A stretch of DNA of 64,000 nt from Limnobacter sp. CACIAM 66H1 (GTDB lineage Bacteria; Pseudomonadota; Gammaproteobacteria; Burkholderiales; Burkholderiaceae_B): contig NZ_LUJK01000003.1 of assembly GCF_001601825.1 (NCBI RefSeq), positions 1 through 64,000 on the forward strand, written 5' to 3'. Below, piece by piece: positions 61,847 to 64,000 of the stretch. Position numbers and translations under genes: made by a program. The notes under the pieces were generated by a model, which worked only from the letters and a program-made list of their open reading frames with translations, searched no databases and had not been told where the DNA came from. Every line of letters starts with the position of its first letter. Positions within the stretch are counted from its first letter, which is position 1.

Positions 61847-64000
61847 TTAGAAGCCAGTACCAATCGTGAACTGAACACGTTGGGTTTCGTCTTGTGGCTC
61901 CCGGTTCAGCGGCACGCCCAAACTGAACTTCAAAGGCCCAACTGGCGACAGCCAGGAAATACCCACACCGGTTGAGTAACGCAGTTCACCAAACTTGATT
62001 TTTTCATTGGTTTGGAACACGTTACCTGCATCAAAGAAGGTAAACGCCCTGAAGGTACGGTCTTTTGACATACCTGGGATCGGGAAGAAAAACTCTGCAT
62101 TCGCAATAACGCGCTTGGAGCCACCAATGGGTACATTGTCAGCATCGCGTGGCCCCAGCGTGGACGAGCGATAGCCTCTGACAGTACCAATACCACCTGC
62201 ATACACATTGCGGAAAATCGGGTAAGGCGAGTCGCCCAAACCAAAACCACCTGTTACCTCACCATTCAAGGCCAGGGTGTACAGCTTGCCAATCGGGAAA
62301 TAAAACTGTTCCTGGTAAGTGGTGCGAATAAACTCTTGATCGCCAAGGGGGGTTGCGTATTCAGCGGTCAATCGGGTTACACGACCGCGTGTCGGGGCAA
62401 TGGCCGAGTCGCGTGAGTCAAATGAGTATCCAGCGTTGAGCAAAACGGCATAACTCGAATTGCCAAAGTCGTTCACATAGCGCTGAAAGCGATCTGGGCT
62501 GAATGGGCCCACTTCAAGGTCTGTACCTTCGTAACCCGCTCCGAACGAAATACGCTCAAATTCGCTAATTGGATAACCAAAGCGCAGGCCTGCACCTGTG
62601 GTTTCAATGATGTAGTCACCCAGATTCAACTCGCTGGGGTCTGTGCGGCGGTTGTATACCTCGAAGCTGCGGGAAACCCCGTCAATCGTGAAGTATGGGT
62701 CTGTCTGGGAAAACGATATTGTGCGGTTGACCTTGCTCGTGTTTTAACTCCAGGCCGACTGTTTTACCGGTTCCAAACAGGTTTTGCTGCTGAATGGCTG
62801 CCGACAGCACCAAGCTATCGGTACTTGAGATACCTGCACCCAGCAAGAGGTTGCCAGTCGGTTTTTTCTCAACTTGCATGTTTACATCGATTTGATCCGA
62901 TGTGCCAGGTACCGGTTGGGTTTCGATATCCACGTTGGAGAAATAACCCAAACGATCCACGCGCTCCTTGGACAGCTGAATTTTTCTGGAGTCGTACCAG
63001 GACGATTCGAACTGACGGAATTCACGGCGAATCACTTCATCCTTGGTGCGGGTGTTGCCGCCCACATTCATGCGGCGAACATACACCCGTTTGCCGGTGT
63101 CCACTGCCATGTTGATGTTCACTACCCGTTTTTCACGATCGATGTCGGGAATCACATTGGCATTGGCAAATGCGTAGCCATAATTACCCAAGCGGTCCTG
63201 AATGGCTTTGGAGCTGTCCGTCAACAATTCGCCATTGAAGGTCTCGCCTTTCTTCATCTTGATCAGCGAACGCAACTCATCGTCGCGCCCCAGTAATTGA
63301 CCAGAGAGCTCAATGTCGCCGAAGGTGAATTTCTCGCCTTCCTTGATGGTGATGGTAATGAAGATGTCTTGCTTGTTGGGCGCAATTTGAACCTGAGTGT
63401 TCTCGATGCTGAAATCGGCATAACCGCGGTTCAAGTAAAAGGAGCGTAGCTTTTCAATGTCTCCACTCAACTTTTGCCGGGAATACTGATCATTCTTGCT
63501 GTACCACGACATCCAGCCGCCAGTGCTCAGCTCGAACTCCTCCAGCAGTTCCTCTTCCTCGAAGTCTTTTGCCCCCAGAATCTTCAACTGCTTGATTGAG
63601 GCTGATTCGCCCTCATCGATGTTAAACGTAATACCAACGCGATTACGGGCCAGTTGGTCAACACGGGTTTGGACCTGCGCGCCATATTTGCTTCGGGACA
63701 GGTATTGGCGCTTCAATTCCTGCTCCGCCTTGTCAAGAAGCGATCTGTCAAAAATCAGGGATTCACCAATACCGACGCCCTTCAGCGCCTCTTTGAGGGT
63801 TTCTTTGTCGAATTCTTTGGTCCCGTTGATTTCGACGGAGGCAATTGCCGGTCTCTCAACCACGGTAACCACCAATACGTCACCTTTGGCAGAAATTTTG
63901 ACATCTTCAAAAAATCCGGTTGCAAAAAGTGAACGGATAGCCTGTAAGGCTTTTTCGTCGGTGAAGGTGTCACCCACGCGAATGGGCAGGTAACTGAATA
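61847..64000 (-). pseudogene. bamA: Outer membrane assembly factor BamA (5' partial at window edge), interrupted by an apparent +1 A insertion at about 62742-62745
   Basis: ORF 62682-63977 carries the POTRA domains; ORF 61847-62629 carries the barrel. Dropping one base at minus-strand GAGTTAAAACACGAGC gives ELNTSKVNRTISFSQTDPYFTIDGVSRSFEVYNRRTDPSELNLGDYIIET. Frame open past the window edge (FSYLPIRVGDTF). Confidence 0.93.

Overview
The window is about 64 kb of a Burkholderiales-like betaproteobacterial chromosome. Gene order and protein flavour suggest something Limnobacter-like; this is inference only. Most of it is conserved housekeeping sequence: lepA-lepB-rnc-era-recO-pdxJ-acpS-nagZ; mltG-tmk-holB-pilZ-tatD; purT; a livGF-SBP-livHM transporter operon; ratA-rnfH-guaB-(GAF/GGDEF)-guaA; ppsA/ppsR; and bamA-skp-lpxD-fabZ-lpxA-lpxB-rnhB. 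The accessory part is about 21.6-27.9 kb: a chromate-resistance operon (chrB, chrA, an Fe-SOD of chrC type, a small exported protein, a second ChrB-C-like protein and a degraded MFS tail). It is bracketed by two same-orientation copies of a TnsB/Mu-like DDE transposase, one frameshifted and one truncated, and ends in a graveyard of gene fragments including an IS3-type orfA remnant. Just downstream is an S8 subtilase with a Gly-rich C-terminal sorting-type tail. Two conserved genes, nagZ and essential bamA, are each broken by an apparent single-base insertion, which more likely reflects sequence error than biology. I found no CRISPR array, rRNA or convincing tRNA. I did not find a clear-cut novel system. 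The best second-look candidates are the chr island architecture (including a 30-bp near-perfect palindrome over the chrB start codon), the degenerate GAF-GGDEF gene between guaB and guaA, the subtilase with a sorting tail, and an intrinsic terminator embedded in the coding end of a convergent ankyrin gene. All assignments are from reading the protein and DNA sequence; no database search was run.
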